Positions 25,711 to 33,761 of a stretch of DNA of 64,000 bases are shown here, piece after piece (the stretch's first letter is position 1; every line of letters begins with the position of its first letter). The stretch comes from Salinimicrobium sediminis (lineage in GTDB: Bacteria > Bacteroidota > Bacteroidia > Flavobacteriales > Flavobacteriaceae). Location of the stretch: NCBI RefSeq assembly GCF_900215295.1, contig NZ_OCMF01000004.1, positions 186,001-250,000 of the forward strand, read 5' to 3'. The position numbers and the translations under genes were made by a program. Under the pieces are notes generated by a model. The model did no database searches. It was not told where the DNA came from and saw only the letters and a list, made by a program, of their open reading frames with translations.

Positions 25711-26414
25711 ATGAAAGTAGCTGTTATTGGCACCGGCGCTGTGGGGCAGGCCATGTCAAAAAAATTTCTGGAACTGGGCCATAAGGTCTTTATGGGCACC
25801 AGAGATCCTCAACAAAGTATGAACCGAAAAGATTCCGATCAATGGGGCACCCCGGGAATAGGAGCCTGGATAGAAGATCATCCGCAGGTTCAATTAAAGA
25901 GCTTTAAGGAATCCGTTAAGAGTGGTAGTGACCTCATTATTTTTGCCATGAATGGAATGGCCGCACTTGATGTGCTTAAAAAAATTGGCAGCGAAATTTT
26001 GGGAGACAAGCTGATGATCGATATTTCTAATCCGCTGGATTTTAGCCAGGGGTTTCCTCCTACCCTCAGTGTTTGCAATACTGAAAGCCTGGGTGAACAA
26101 ATTCAGGAGGCTTTTCCGAAGTTGAAGGTGGTAAAAGCACTAAATACTCTAAGTCATCCTTTAATGGGTAATCCAGGGGCAATAGAAGGGGACCACAACC
26201 TTTTTATCTGCGGAAATGATGCTGCGGCAAAAGAAAAGGTAACCGGGCTTCTCGGGGATTTTGATGGAAAAAGGAAAACATCATCGATCTAGGAGATATT
26301 TCCAATGCCCGGGGTACAGAAATGCTTTTACCTTTATGGGTAAGGCTTATGGGTAAGTTTCAATCTCCAATGTTTAATTTTCATGTGGTAAAGGCAAAAG
26401 AAATTTCAGCTTAG
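25711..26414 (+). pseudogene. NADPH-dependent F420-reductase-family oxidoreductase, frameshifted near its C-terminus
   Basis: The first 184 residues read well: Rossmann motif VAVIGTGAVGQAM, then FMGTRDP (NADP-binding), DLIIFAMNG, MIDISNPLDF and KVVKALNTLS. After TTT at 26260-26262 the frame reads GAT GGA and stops at 26290-26292 with a meaningless tail. The next frame continues from 26265 as WKKENIIDLGDISNARGTEM to a stop at 26412-26414, exactly what homologues end with. Adding one G (TTT GGA TGG) restores a 234-residue protein. So a one-base deletion at about 26263 broke the gene, or it is a sequencing error. The truncated product would lack the C-terminal helix region. Confidence 0.82.
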
Positions 26415-26488
26415 AATTACTTTTAGGTTGAGTTTGTATATTAAGAAAGTAAAATTTTATACTTTTTGCGGCAGAACCTACCTTTTTC

Positions 26489-27748
26489 ATGAAGAAACTT
26501 TTACTATTTATCTTTATCTGCCTGATCGTCTTTTTCGGTCTCACCTACTGGTCACTTTCGGTGGGACCTTCAGAAATTTATATATCCAGGATCATAGGAT
26601 CTAAAGAGATCACTCCCCAAGGTGTAAAAATTGAAAATACGGTACAGGTTTCTGCTACCAATCAGTATAGAGGCAATGCTTTAAAAAGATTTATGCAGGG
26701 AGTGAATTACCGGAAAGCCTGGGAAACACCAGTCACGGCAGAAATTCTTTACCTCGACTCCTTTGAGGTACTGGAAGAAGGAGGCGGAAACCAGACAAAT
26801 TCCCTGAAAGTGCTGGGTCATGAAGGAGCACTTTACAGTCTTAGAAGCGTCAATAAAGATCCTACCCCGCTTATTCCTGAAGCTGCAAAAATCTTAAAGC
26901 TGGAGAACATTGTAAGAGACGGTATCTCTGCCCAGCACCCATATGGGGCCCTCCTTGCGGCATCCCTCGCAGATGCCGCCGGAGTTCTTCATACCCACCC
27001 TCAATTGGTGTATGTGCCTCAACAGGAAAAGCTGGCGAAGTTTTCTAAAACCTACGGGGACAGATTATATTTACTGGAATATGAAACAGAGGGAGATATA
27101 AACTGGACCGGCAGGTCTAATGTTGTGGAGATCGTTGAGACAGATGATCTTCAAGAATTGAAACTGGAGATGGGAGATGCGCTTCAGGTGGACGTCAGGG
27201 AACTGGTGAGAGCAAGATTATTTGATCTGATCATAGGAGATTGGGACCGGCATTCAAAACAATGGGGATGGGCACTTCAGAAAAAGGGCAATCGTTTGGT
27301 TGCCATCCCTGTTCCCGGAGACCGGGATAATGCTTTTTTCAGGATAGATGGCGTCATTCCTACCATTCTCACTAATGAACTAGTGCAGCCAATGGTGAGG
27401 CCTTTTGAAAAAGATATCAGTTATATTTCCGGTTATGTATATCCATTTGACCGGTACTTCCTGAAAAATGTTCCCGAAGAAATATTTATTGAGGAAGCAA
27501 AAGCCCTTCAGGCAATCCTAACTGATGAGAAAATGAAGAAGGCAATGCAGCAGTGGCCTCAGGAACTTCAGCAATTGAACGGAAATGAAATTCTGGAGAA
27601 ACTAAAAAATCGTCGGGATAAACTTCAGAAGTATGCAGTAAAATTTCAGAAAGAGATCGAACGATCAGATTTTCTTGAAGCACCCTTAAAAGGATCAGAA
27701 GACCTTGCGCTGCCTTCAGGATTGGAAAGGTGCTTTGAATGTGATTAA
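26489..27748 (+). CDS. Membrane-anchored kinase-like protein with GDWDRH and GDRDNAF motifs
   Basis: This 419-residue protein has one N-terminal hydrophobic segment (residues 3-20), most likely an anchor or uncleaved signal. The body contains LYSLRSVNKDPTPLIPEAAK (about 115-134), reminiscent of a kinase beta3-lysine region, then HPYGALLAASLADAAG. The motif LIIGDWDRHSKQWGW (248-261) and PVPGDRDNAFFR (274-285) look like the catalytic and metal-binding loops of HipA/Fam20C-like kinases (GxxDRH ... D). I recall the same core as a C-terminal domain of larger Bacteroidota surface proteins. Here it stands alone. The last 60 residues are a basic, helical tail. Kinase activity is inference only. A weak promoter-like TACTTTTTG precedes it. 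Confidence 0.7.
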   Translation: MKKLLLFIFICLIVFFGLTYWSLSVGPSEIYISRIIGSKEITPQGVKIENTVQVSATNQYRGNALKRFMQGVNYRKAWETPVTAEILYLDSFEVLEEGGGNQTNSLKVLGHEGALYSLRSVNKDPTPLIPEAAKILKLENIVRDGISAQHPYGALLAASLADAAGVLHTHPQLVYVPQQEKLAKFSKTYGDRLYLLEYETEGDINWTGRSNVVEIVETDDLQELKLEMGDALQVDVRELVRARLFDLIIGDWDRHSKQWGWALQKKGNRLVAIPVPGDRDNAFFRIDGVIPTILTNELVQPMVRPFEKDISYISGYVYPFDRYFLKNVPEEIFIEEAKALQAILTDEKMKKAMQQWPQELQQLNGNEILEKLKNRRDKLQKYAVKFQKEIERSDFLEAPLKGSEDLALPSGLERCFECD

Positions 27749-27907
27749 TTCTTTCTACAATGCATCCAAGATCACATTCCTTATCGCTTTCTTCGGTAAC
27801 AGCTTAGGAATGAATTTCAATAGAAAAAACTCTTAAAGCACAGTACATGTTACCATAAATAATAGTAAATTTAATAAGAGAAGTCTTCCCCCCTTTACTT
27901 TTATCTG

Positions 27908-28429
27908 ATGAGGAATTTCATGAAGATTTTCGTCCTTATTTTTACTCTGCAATCCTGCAGCAGTGTTACCTTTACAACACATCAACCCGAAAATGCGCAG
28001 GTACTAAAGGAGTTTCCGGCAAAGATCCAGGGAATTTTTACTAATAGTGAAGATACTCTCATAGTAGAACAAACTTCCTTTATTTATAACGGCGGAGAAA
28101 TGATCAGTTTATCCGGAGATATTACACCCCCCGATGTAGTTCTGAAAAAAATGGATAATTGGTATTTTCTTAATATTAGGGACGAGGGGGAATGGTGGAT
28201 CTATCCTTTTCAAATTTCAGGTAATAACAGAATCACTGTATTTTATTCAAACATGGAGGAAAACGAGCAAAGGATAATTGAGGAGTTCGACGAAGATCTT
28301 AAAGTTCAAAAGGTCTTTAAGGAAGGAAAGTTTCACCATTACCTGCTTAACCCTACACAATCCCAGTTTAAAAAGATTTTAAAGAAAAAACTCTTTTCTG
28401 AAAATTTGATCTTTACAAGGATCAGGTAA
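27908..28429 (+). CDS. Putative lipoprotein of unknown function
   Basis: This 173-residue protein has a lipoprotein signal peptide (MKIFVLIFTLQSCSS), best fitted by the second ATG at 27920 though the first at 27908 is possible. The mature part is rich in short strands (DTLIVEQTSFIYNGGEMISLSGDI, WWIYPFQISGNNRITVFYSN) and ends in a basic helix. I recognise no family. It converges with the fatty-acid hydroxylase gene, whose stop lies 2 bases away on the other strand. Confidence 0.7.
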   Translation: MRNFMKIFVLIFTLQSCSSVTFTTHQPENAQVLKEFPAKIQGIFTNSEDTLIVEQTSFIYNGGEMISLSGDITPPDVVLKKMDNWYFLNIRDEGEWWIYPFQISGNNRITVFYSNMEENEQRIIEEFDEDLKVQKVFKEGKFHHYLLNPTQSQFKKILKKKLFSENLIFTRIR

Positions 28430-28431
28430 AA

Positions 28432-29196
28432 TCAGGCCTTCATTCTGCGGCTTTCTGTAGACATCCATTTATCCCAAAATGTGAAATAAAGTCCGTAATT
28501 GGTCATATACTCCGTATGATGATGATGGTGGTGGGTAGCGCCTATAAAGAGCTTTCCAAATTTGCTTTTTTGAAACCAGACAGGATAAACCTCGATATCC
28601 AGGTGATTAATTACACTGCTTATGGTCATTACCAGAAGATAAAAACCAAGTACATAAATATTGACCGGTAAAAAGATCAGGATCAATGGCAATATAACGG
28701 CTTCGATCAAACTCTCCCATGGATGAAAGGAAAAGGCAGTCCAGGGTGTGGGAATCCGGCTGTCGTGATGTACCTTGTGAACGATCCTAAATACCCTGGG
28801 ATGATGCATCCACCGATGAACCCAGTAATAATAAGTTTCATGAAGCAGCAGGATGATCAAAAGACTTACCGGTAGATACCACAGCCCGTAAGCTGAAGGA
28901 TCAAGATAAACCGCTGTGTAGCCTTTTAACCACAACCAGTATGTGCCGGCTCCTACAAGTGCAAATATCGCAGAAGATTTAATGCTCCACACGATCTCTT
29001 TTTTCAGCTGGGCTTTATTTGCAAGCCTTTTACTTAGGCGCCGTTCATCATATTTCCTAAAGTTCCTTATGTAATAATAATAGTAAAAGATTCCGGCGGC
29101 AACAAAATATCTAAAGAGAATGGCAAAGAAAAATATAGCAGCATAGACCAGGAGAATTCCGGGGTTATTTGCTTCAATATCAATAAATTCAGTCAT
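28432..29196 (-). CDS. Fatty acid hydroxylase / sterol desaturase family membrane protein
   Basis: This 254-residue membrane protein has about four hydrophobic helices and the eight-histidine diiron signature: HETYYYWVHRWMHH (H119, H127, H131, H132), HKVHHD (H140, H143, H144), and THHHHHHTEY (H222-H227) near the C-terminus. Family role: oxygen-dependent hydroxylation or desaturation of lipids or sterol-like substrates at the membrane. The substrate cannot be told. The third box is a natural run of six histidines, encoded by mixed CAC/CAT codons. Confidence 0.9.
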   Translation of the reverse strand: MTEFIDIEANNPGILLVYAAIFFFAILFRYFVAAGIFYYYYYIRNFRKYDERRLSKRLANKAQLKKEIVWSIKSSAIFALVGAGTYWLWLKGYTAVYLDPSAYGLWYLPVSLLIILLLHETYYYWVHRWMHHPRVFRIVHKVHHDSRIPTPWTAFSFHPWESLIEAVILPLILIFLPVNIYVLGFYLLVMTISSVINHLDIEVYPVWFQKSKFGKLFIGATHHHHHHTEYMTNYGLYFTFWDKWMSTESRRMKA

Positions 29197-29317
29197 AGCT
29201 CTAAAATTAGTGATTTCAATCTTAATTTTTTCTCAAATTAGATCTCTAATATTTGTAGCTCTCCCGGTGGTCCTGCTTTTATTAATTCTTTAATTTTACT
29301 ACTCAGCAAATTTGCCT

Positions 29318-29713
29318 ATGACCAACACTAATAATTTCCCGAAGGATTTTCAGAATTACCTCAACCGCCACACGCTTATTGGAATCAAAGCCGGGGTGGA
29401 CAGAGAAAGCTTTTTAAATATCTGGATGGTGCAGGTTGGGGACCGTTTTTTTTCAAGAAGCTGGAACAAGAGTCCCAACAGCTGGTTTACAAGTTTTATT
29501 ACTTCCGGAGTAGGCCAGATCAAATATGGAGAATCCATTATTAATGTCCTGGGAAAAAAGGTCCTGCCAGATGACCCGGTCCATGAATCGATTAATATGG
29601 CTTATCTTCAAAAATATGATCAGCCGGAAAATCTTGTCTATTCCCGCGGAATTACCCAACCGGAATACGCAGACTACACCATGGAATTTCTAATTGACCC
29701 AAATCAATATTAA
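29318..29713 (+). CDS. DUF2255-like small protein (split-barrel flavin-binding fold likely)
   Basis: This 131-residue protein begins at the ATG at 29318; a TTG two codons earlier is less likely. The pattern VQVGDRFFSRSWNKSPNSWFTSF resembles DUF2255 and related F420/FMN split-barrel proteins, in which an arginine-tryptophan pair after the DR strand is conserved. No catalytic residue can be named. It is directly followed by mgsA (one base between stop and ATG), so the two are almost certainly cotranscribed. Confidence 0.65.
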   Translation: MTNTNNFPKDFQNYLNRHTLIGIKAGVDRESFLNIWMVQVGDRFFSRSWNKSPNSWFTSFITSGVGQIKYGESIINVLGKKVLPDDPVHESINMAYLQKYDQPENLVYSRGITQPEYADYTMEFLIDPNQY

Positions 29714-29714
29714 A

Positions 29715-30092
29715 ATGAACACTATCGCCCTTATCGCACACAACAGCCGAAAAACTGACCTTCTCAACTGGGCAAAAGTACACAGAGAAGCTCTTATTAA
29801 ATACAATCTCATTGGTACTACCAACACTTCAAAGCTTCTAAGTGAAATGCTTGATATTGAAGTTAAAGGATTTGGCCATGGTCCCAGTGGTGGAGATATT
29901 CTTTTAGCCGCAAAAATCCTTCAGGGAGAGGTGCAAATGATCATCTTCTTTATTGATGCCGAGACTCCTCACGGCCACGAACATGACATCCAGACGCTTA
30001 TTCGTACCGCTGTGATCAACAATATCCCAATAGCTCTTAACCGGGCTTCAGCAGATCTGCTTATCCTGGATGAAAAAGTTCAGAAGAAATAG
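29715..30092 (+). CDS. mgsA: Methylglyoxal synthase
   Basis: This 125-residue enzyme converts dihydroxyacetone phosphate to methylglyoxal and phosphate. It starts NTIALIAHNSRKTDLLNW, has the phosphate-binding IGTTNTSKLL, and the catalytic-aspartate motif GPSGGD (usual form GPLGGD). It then has FFIDAETPHGHEHDIQTL and AVINNIPIALNRASAD. The frame is open 7 codons upstream into the previous gene, but the ATG at 29715 gives the family-typical N-terminus. The L-to-S change in GPSGGD is a mild variation. An amidohydrolase gene follows after 10 bases. Confidence 0.93.
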   Translation: MNTIALIAHNSRKTDLLNWAKVHREALIKYNLIGTTNTSKLLSEMLDIEVKGFGHGPSGGDILLAAKILQGEVQMIIFFIDAETPHGHEHDIQTLIRTAVINNIPIALNRASADLLILDEKVQKK

Positions 30093-30102
30093 CCCCTAAA
30101 AC

Positions 30103-31506
30103 ATGAGCATCAAAAAAGCCATTTTTTACACTCTTTTAATTTCAGGTTTATTACCGGCCTGTAACTCCTCCCGGGAGCAGGCAGATGTGATCATCCTTAA
30201 TGCTACCATTTTGGATATAGAATCGGGGGAAGAAGTTCCCGGAAAAATGATCGCAATTTCGGGAGATACGTTACAGGCGGTGCTGGACATGGACGAAAAG
30301 GATAGTTTTAAAGCTGCCAAAATTATAGATGCTAAAAATAAATATGTCATGCCCGGTCTATGGGACATGCATGTGCATTTTAGAGGCGGTGATACCCTCG
30401 CGGTAGAAAATAAAGATCTCCTGCCGCTTTTCCTGGCTTATGGGGTAACTACCGTAAGAGATGCAGGAGGTGATATTACTAATAATATTCTCAACTGGAG
30501 AAAAAAGATCGGGACCGGGGAACTCACCGGCCCCACAATATTTACTTCCGGCCCAAAATTAGACGGTCCCAAACCTGCATGGCCTGGGTCTATTCAGGTT
30601 GCAACTCTTGATGATATTCCAGGTGCACTGGATTCTCTAGAAAAACTGGGAGTAGATTATGTAAAGATGTATGACGGCAGCCTGACCGATGAAGTTTTTT
30701 ACGGGATTATCGCCGCAGCCCAGGAGAGAGGTTTTAAATCCACAGGCCATATGCCAATGTCGGCAGATATTTTAGAAGGTGTGGACTTAGGATTAGACGG
30801 TTCAGAACATCTTTATTACGTGATGAAAGCCTGCTCCCCAAAAGCCGACAGCCTTACCCGCGTCAATCCCGGCTACGGAATGATGGATGAGATCATCGCT
30901 ACTTACGATAAGGACCTGGCTCAAAAGGTTTTCAAAAAGCTTAAAGAACAGCAGGTCTACATTACGCCTACTCTCCATATTGGCAAAACCCTTGCAGAAG
31001 TTTTAAAAGTTGACCACAGTACAGATTCACTGCTCCCTTACATAGGCGATGGAATTATAGATACCTATCGCGGTAGGATCTTAAATGCCAAAAGAGCCAA
31101 ATCTGCGGGAAATTCCATGAGGAATAAAATGGAGCAGAAATCTATGGAAATGATCCGGCCAATGTATGACGCCGGAGTTCCGCTTTTGGCAGGATCAGAC
31201 TGCGGCCCCTATAATTCCTTTGTGTATCCGGGGGAATCTTTACATAGCGAGCTTGAAAGATTGGTAGCTTCAGGTTTAGATCCCCGGGAAGCTTTAAAGA
31301 CTTCTATCATTAATGGCCCCGCATTTTTTGACCTTGAGAATTCTTACGGCAGCATCAAAAAAGGCAAAAAAGCTGACCTATTAATTTTGAACGAAAATCC
31401 GTTAAGGGACATAAAAAATTTAAAAGAAATTTCGGTTGTAATGGCTCAAGGTCAGGTTTTTTCCAAGGAAGATCTGCAGGAAATCCTGGAAGAAGTGAAC
31501 CAGTAG
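30103..31506 (+). CDS. Amidohydrolase-family lipoprotein
   Basis: This 467-residue metal-dependent hydrolase has a lipoprotein signal peptide ending LLISGLLPAC (C20). The TIM-barrel signature is complete: MPGLWDMHVHF (metal ligands), DYVKMYDGSLTDE where the usual bridging lysine sits, STGHMPMS, GSEHLYYV and AGSDCGPY. The C-terminal FFDLENSYGSIKKGKKADLLILNENPL closes the small beta domain. It resembles imidazolonepropionase- or prolidase-like enzymes, and the substrate is unknown. It lies 10 bases after mgsA, so it is probably in the same operon, but acts in the periplasm or outer membrane. Confidence 0.85.
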   Translation: MSIKKAIFYTLLISGLLPACNSSREQADVIILNATILDIESGEEVPGKMIAISGDTLQAVLDMDEKDSFKAAKIIDAKNKYVMPGLWDMHVHFRGGDTLAVENKDLLPLFLAYGVTTVRDAGGDITNNILNWRKKIGTGELTGPTIFTSGPKLDGPKPAWPGSIQVATLDDIPGALDSLEKLGVDYVKMYDGSLTDEVFYGIIAAAQERGFKSTGHMPMSADILEGVDLGLDGSEHLYYVMKACSPKADSLTRVNPGYGMMDEIIATYDKDLAQKVFKKLKEQQVYITPTLHIGKTLAEVLKVDHSTDSLLPYIGDGIIDTYRGRILNAKRAKSAGNSMRNKMEQKSMEMIRPMYDAGVPLLAGSDCGPYNSFVYPGESLHSELERLVASGLDPREALKTSIINGPAFFDLENSYGSIKKGKKADLLILNENPLRDIKNLKEISVVMAQGQVFSKEDLQEILEEVNQ

Positions 31507-31622
31507 AAACTCTCTATTCCTCTATTGGCTTTAGCTTTGAAGTTTTAAATAAGTCTTCATTATCTTTTCCTATCTTTCTGAAAGCAGTAGATCCTTTCAT
31601 CACTGCTCAAAAACAGGAATTT

Positions 31623-33089
31623 ATGAAGATCCTTCTTACAGGAGCTACCGGATATATTGGAAAACGCCTGCTCCCGGTTTTACTTGAGCAGGGGCATGAA
31701 ATTGTATGTTGCGTAAGGGACAGGAACCGGTTTCCTACGGAAGGTGTGTACGCCAATCCTAAGATCTCCATCCTGGAAGTAGATTTTTTAAAGGACCTGC
31801 CATCTCCTGAAGCTATAAAAGACATTGATGTTGCATACTATCTCATCCATTCCATGAGTGCAGGTACCGGAGATTTTGCTGAAATGGAAGCCACTTCAGC
31901 AGAAAATTTTCTAAAGCTGGTGAAGCCAACAGCGATAAAACAGATCATTTACCTTACCGGAATTACCAACGAAAAAGAACTCTCGAAGCACTTATCCTCC
32001 CGAAAGAATGTCGAAGAGATTCTGGGTCGCAGCAGTATTCCCCTTACCGCTTTAAAAGCAGGGATTATTGTAGGTTCCGGAAGTGCATCCTTCGAAATAA
32101 TTCGTGACCTGGTGGAGAAATTACCCGTAATGATCACTCCAAAATGGGTGGAGACTAAAAGTCAGCCAATTGCAATAAGAAATGTTCTTGAATTTTTGAC
32201 AGGAGTCCTTTTGCGCGAGGAAACCTTCAACAAAGCCTATGATATTGGAGGACCCGATGTTCTTACCTACAAAGAAATGCTTCTGCAATTTGCAGCAGTG
32301 AGAGGCTTTAAGCGCAGGATCTATACCGTGCCGGTAATGACACCCAGGCTTTCCTCCTACTGGCTTTATTTTGTTACCTCAACTTCTTACAAACTGGCCA
32401 TTAATCTTGTAGACAGCATGAAGATCGAGGTGATTGCCCGGGAGAATGACCTGGCAGAAATGTTGAAAATTGATCCCATTCCCTATAACAAAGCCGTTGA
32501 ACTGGCCTTCCAGAAAATTGAGCAGAACTCTGTGATCTCCAGCTGGAAAGATTCCTTAGCGTCGAGTTATGCCGATAACTCCCTGCTTGAGCACATTCAT
32601 GTGCCTACAGATGGATGTTTTATTGATAAAAGGGAGAAGAAAATTACCGGAGATCCAGATCTTGTCCTGGCAAACATTTGGTCAATTGGTGGAAAAAAAG
32701 GCTGGTACTATGGCAGCTGGCTATGGAAGATTCGCGGATTCATGGATAAGATGGTTGGAGGCGTTGGGCTAAGGCGCGGGCGTACTCATCCTCATTACAT
32801 CAATACCGGGGATACCCTCGACTTTTGGCGGGTACTTGCCGCCGACAAAAAAAACCGGCGCCTGCTGCTTTATGCCGAAATGAAACTACCGGGTGAAGCC
32901 TGGCTCGAGTTCAATATTATCGAAAGAAAAGGAGAATATTTTCTTCAGCAAACCGCCACATTTCGTCCTGAAGGCCTTGCCGGCAGAATATACTGGTACA
33001 CCGTACTCCCCTTTCACTTCTTCGTTTTTGACGGAATGGCCGGAAATCTTTTGAAGACTCCTACTACTATTGAAAAAATAAACTCTTAG
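31623..33089 (+). CDS. NAD(P)-binding SDR-type protein with C-terminal DUF2867
   Basis: This 488-residue protein opens with an atypical-SDR Rossmann motif, KILLTGATGYIGKRLLP, followed by VAYYLIHSMSAG and IIYLTGITNEK, up to about residue 300. The second part, about 315-480, is the DUF2867 domain (WSIGGKKGWYYGSWLWKIRGFMDKMVGG, TLDFWRVLAAD, LPFHFFVFDGMAGNL). This combination is common in Bacteroidota and actinobacteria. The N-terminal half resembles NmrA/ubiquinone-biosynthesis-type SDRs, but no substrate can be assigned. Confidence 0.85.
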   Translation: MKILLTGATGYIGKRLLPVLLEQGHEIVCCVRDRNRFPTEGVYANPKISILEVDFLKDLPSPEAIKDIDVAYYLIHSMSAGTGDFAEMEATSAENFLKLVKPTAIKQIIYLTGITNEKELSKHLSSRKNVEEILGRSSIPLTALKAGIIVGSGSASFEIIRDLVEKLPVMITPKWVETKSQPIAIRNVLEFLTGVLLREETFNKAYDIGGPDVLTYKEMLLQFAAVRGFKRRIYTVPVMTPRLSSYWLYFVTSTSYKLAINLVDSMKIEVIARENDLAEMLKIDPIPYNKAVELAFQKIEQNSVISSWKDSLASSYADNSLLEHIHVPTDGCFIDKREKKITGDPDLVLANIWSIGGKKGWYYGSWLWKIRGFMDKMVGGVGLRRGRTHPHYINTGDTLDFWRVLAADKKNRRLLLYAEMKLPGEAWLEFNIIERKGEYFLQQTATFRPEGLAGRIYWYTVLPFHFFVFDGMAGNLLKTPTTIEKINS

Positions 33090-33143
33090 ATTTTCACTTC
33101 CGAAAAATGTGCTATTTTCGGAGCTTTTTACAACTATCTCCTG

Positions 33144-33605
33144 ATGAGTACCTCTATTCAACTATCTGAAATCGGCTCTACGCCTTTTGAAAAATTAATA
33201 GGGCACAACAGTGCAATCCTGGAAAAATGGAATGAACTGGAAACCACTCTTTTCCACCACACTACCCTAGACCCTAATCTTTTGGAACAGGTAAGAAGGA
33301 CACTCGCCTATGGTAATGGTTGTGAATATTGTATGGTCAAAGCAGGAAGGCCTTCTTTTGACGCTAAAGATGAACGTATCACTAATGCTACTGCCTTTGC
33401 AGAATTATTTGCCATTGATCATACTTCCATTCAGGAAGCTCATTTTTCCCTATTGAGAGATGTCTTCACCGAGAAAGAAATTTCCGAATTATGCACCTTT
33501 ATCACCTTCATAACGGCTTCTCAAAGATTTGGAAAGATCATGAATCTTACCGAAGATCTTCAACCCAACCGGGATAAGGGTTTTGAGAAAGTGGACAGGA
33601 CTTAA
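33144..33605 (+). CDS. AhpD-like / carboxymuconolactone decarboxylase-family protein
   Basis: This 153-residue helical protein has the AhpD-type thiol motif GNGCEYCMVKAGRP. In this fold CxxC supports peroxidase-related disulfide chemistry. The preceding VRRTLAYGNG and following EAHFSLLRDVFTEKEISELCTFITFI match the CMD fold. It may be a thioredoxin-like reductant for a peroxidase, but no peroxidase gene is adjacent. It is 54 bases after the SDR-DUF2867 gene. Confidence 0.8.
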   Translation: MSTSIQLSEIGSTPFEKLIGHNSAILEKWNELETTLFHHTTLDPNLLEQVRRTLAYGNGCEYCMVKAGRPSFDAKDERITNATAFAELFAIDHTSIQEAHFSLLRDVFTEKEISELCTFITFITASQRFGKIMNLTEDLQPNRDKGFEKVDRT

Positions 33606-33761
33606 GGATCTTCAACTTTCTCCTGCGAATTCTTCAGAAAAATCGTTGAACCACAAATTTTTGATGTCCAGGGTTTTGTAATTATTGGTTATATTAGAAC
33701 TACCAACCGGGCTCCTTTTCTCCCCCTGCCCGAATAAAACCGTATTTCTAATCAAGCCAAA

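Noticed and set aside
27755-27832. Short minus-strand frame reading LKFIPKLLPKKAIRN..., which could be the tail of a decayed gene
   Set aside because: Only about 25 codons, with a stop directly upstream and no other trace of a gene; too little to call a remnant.
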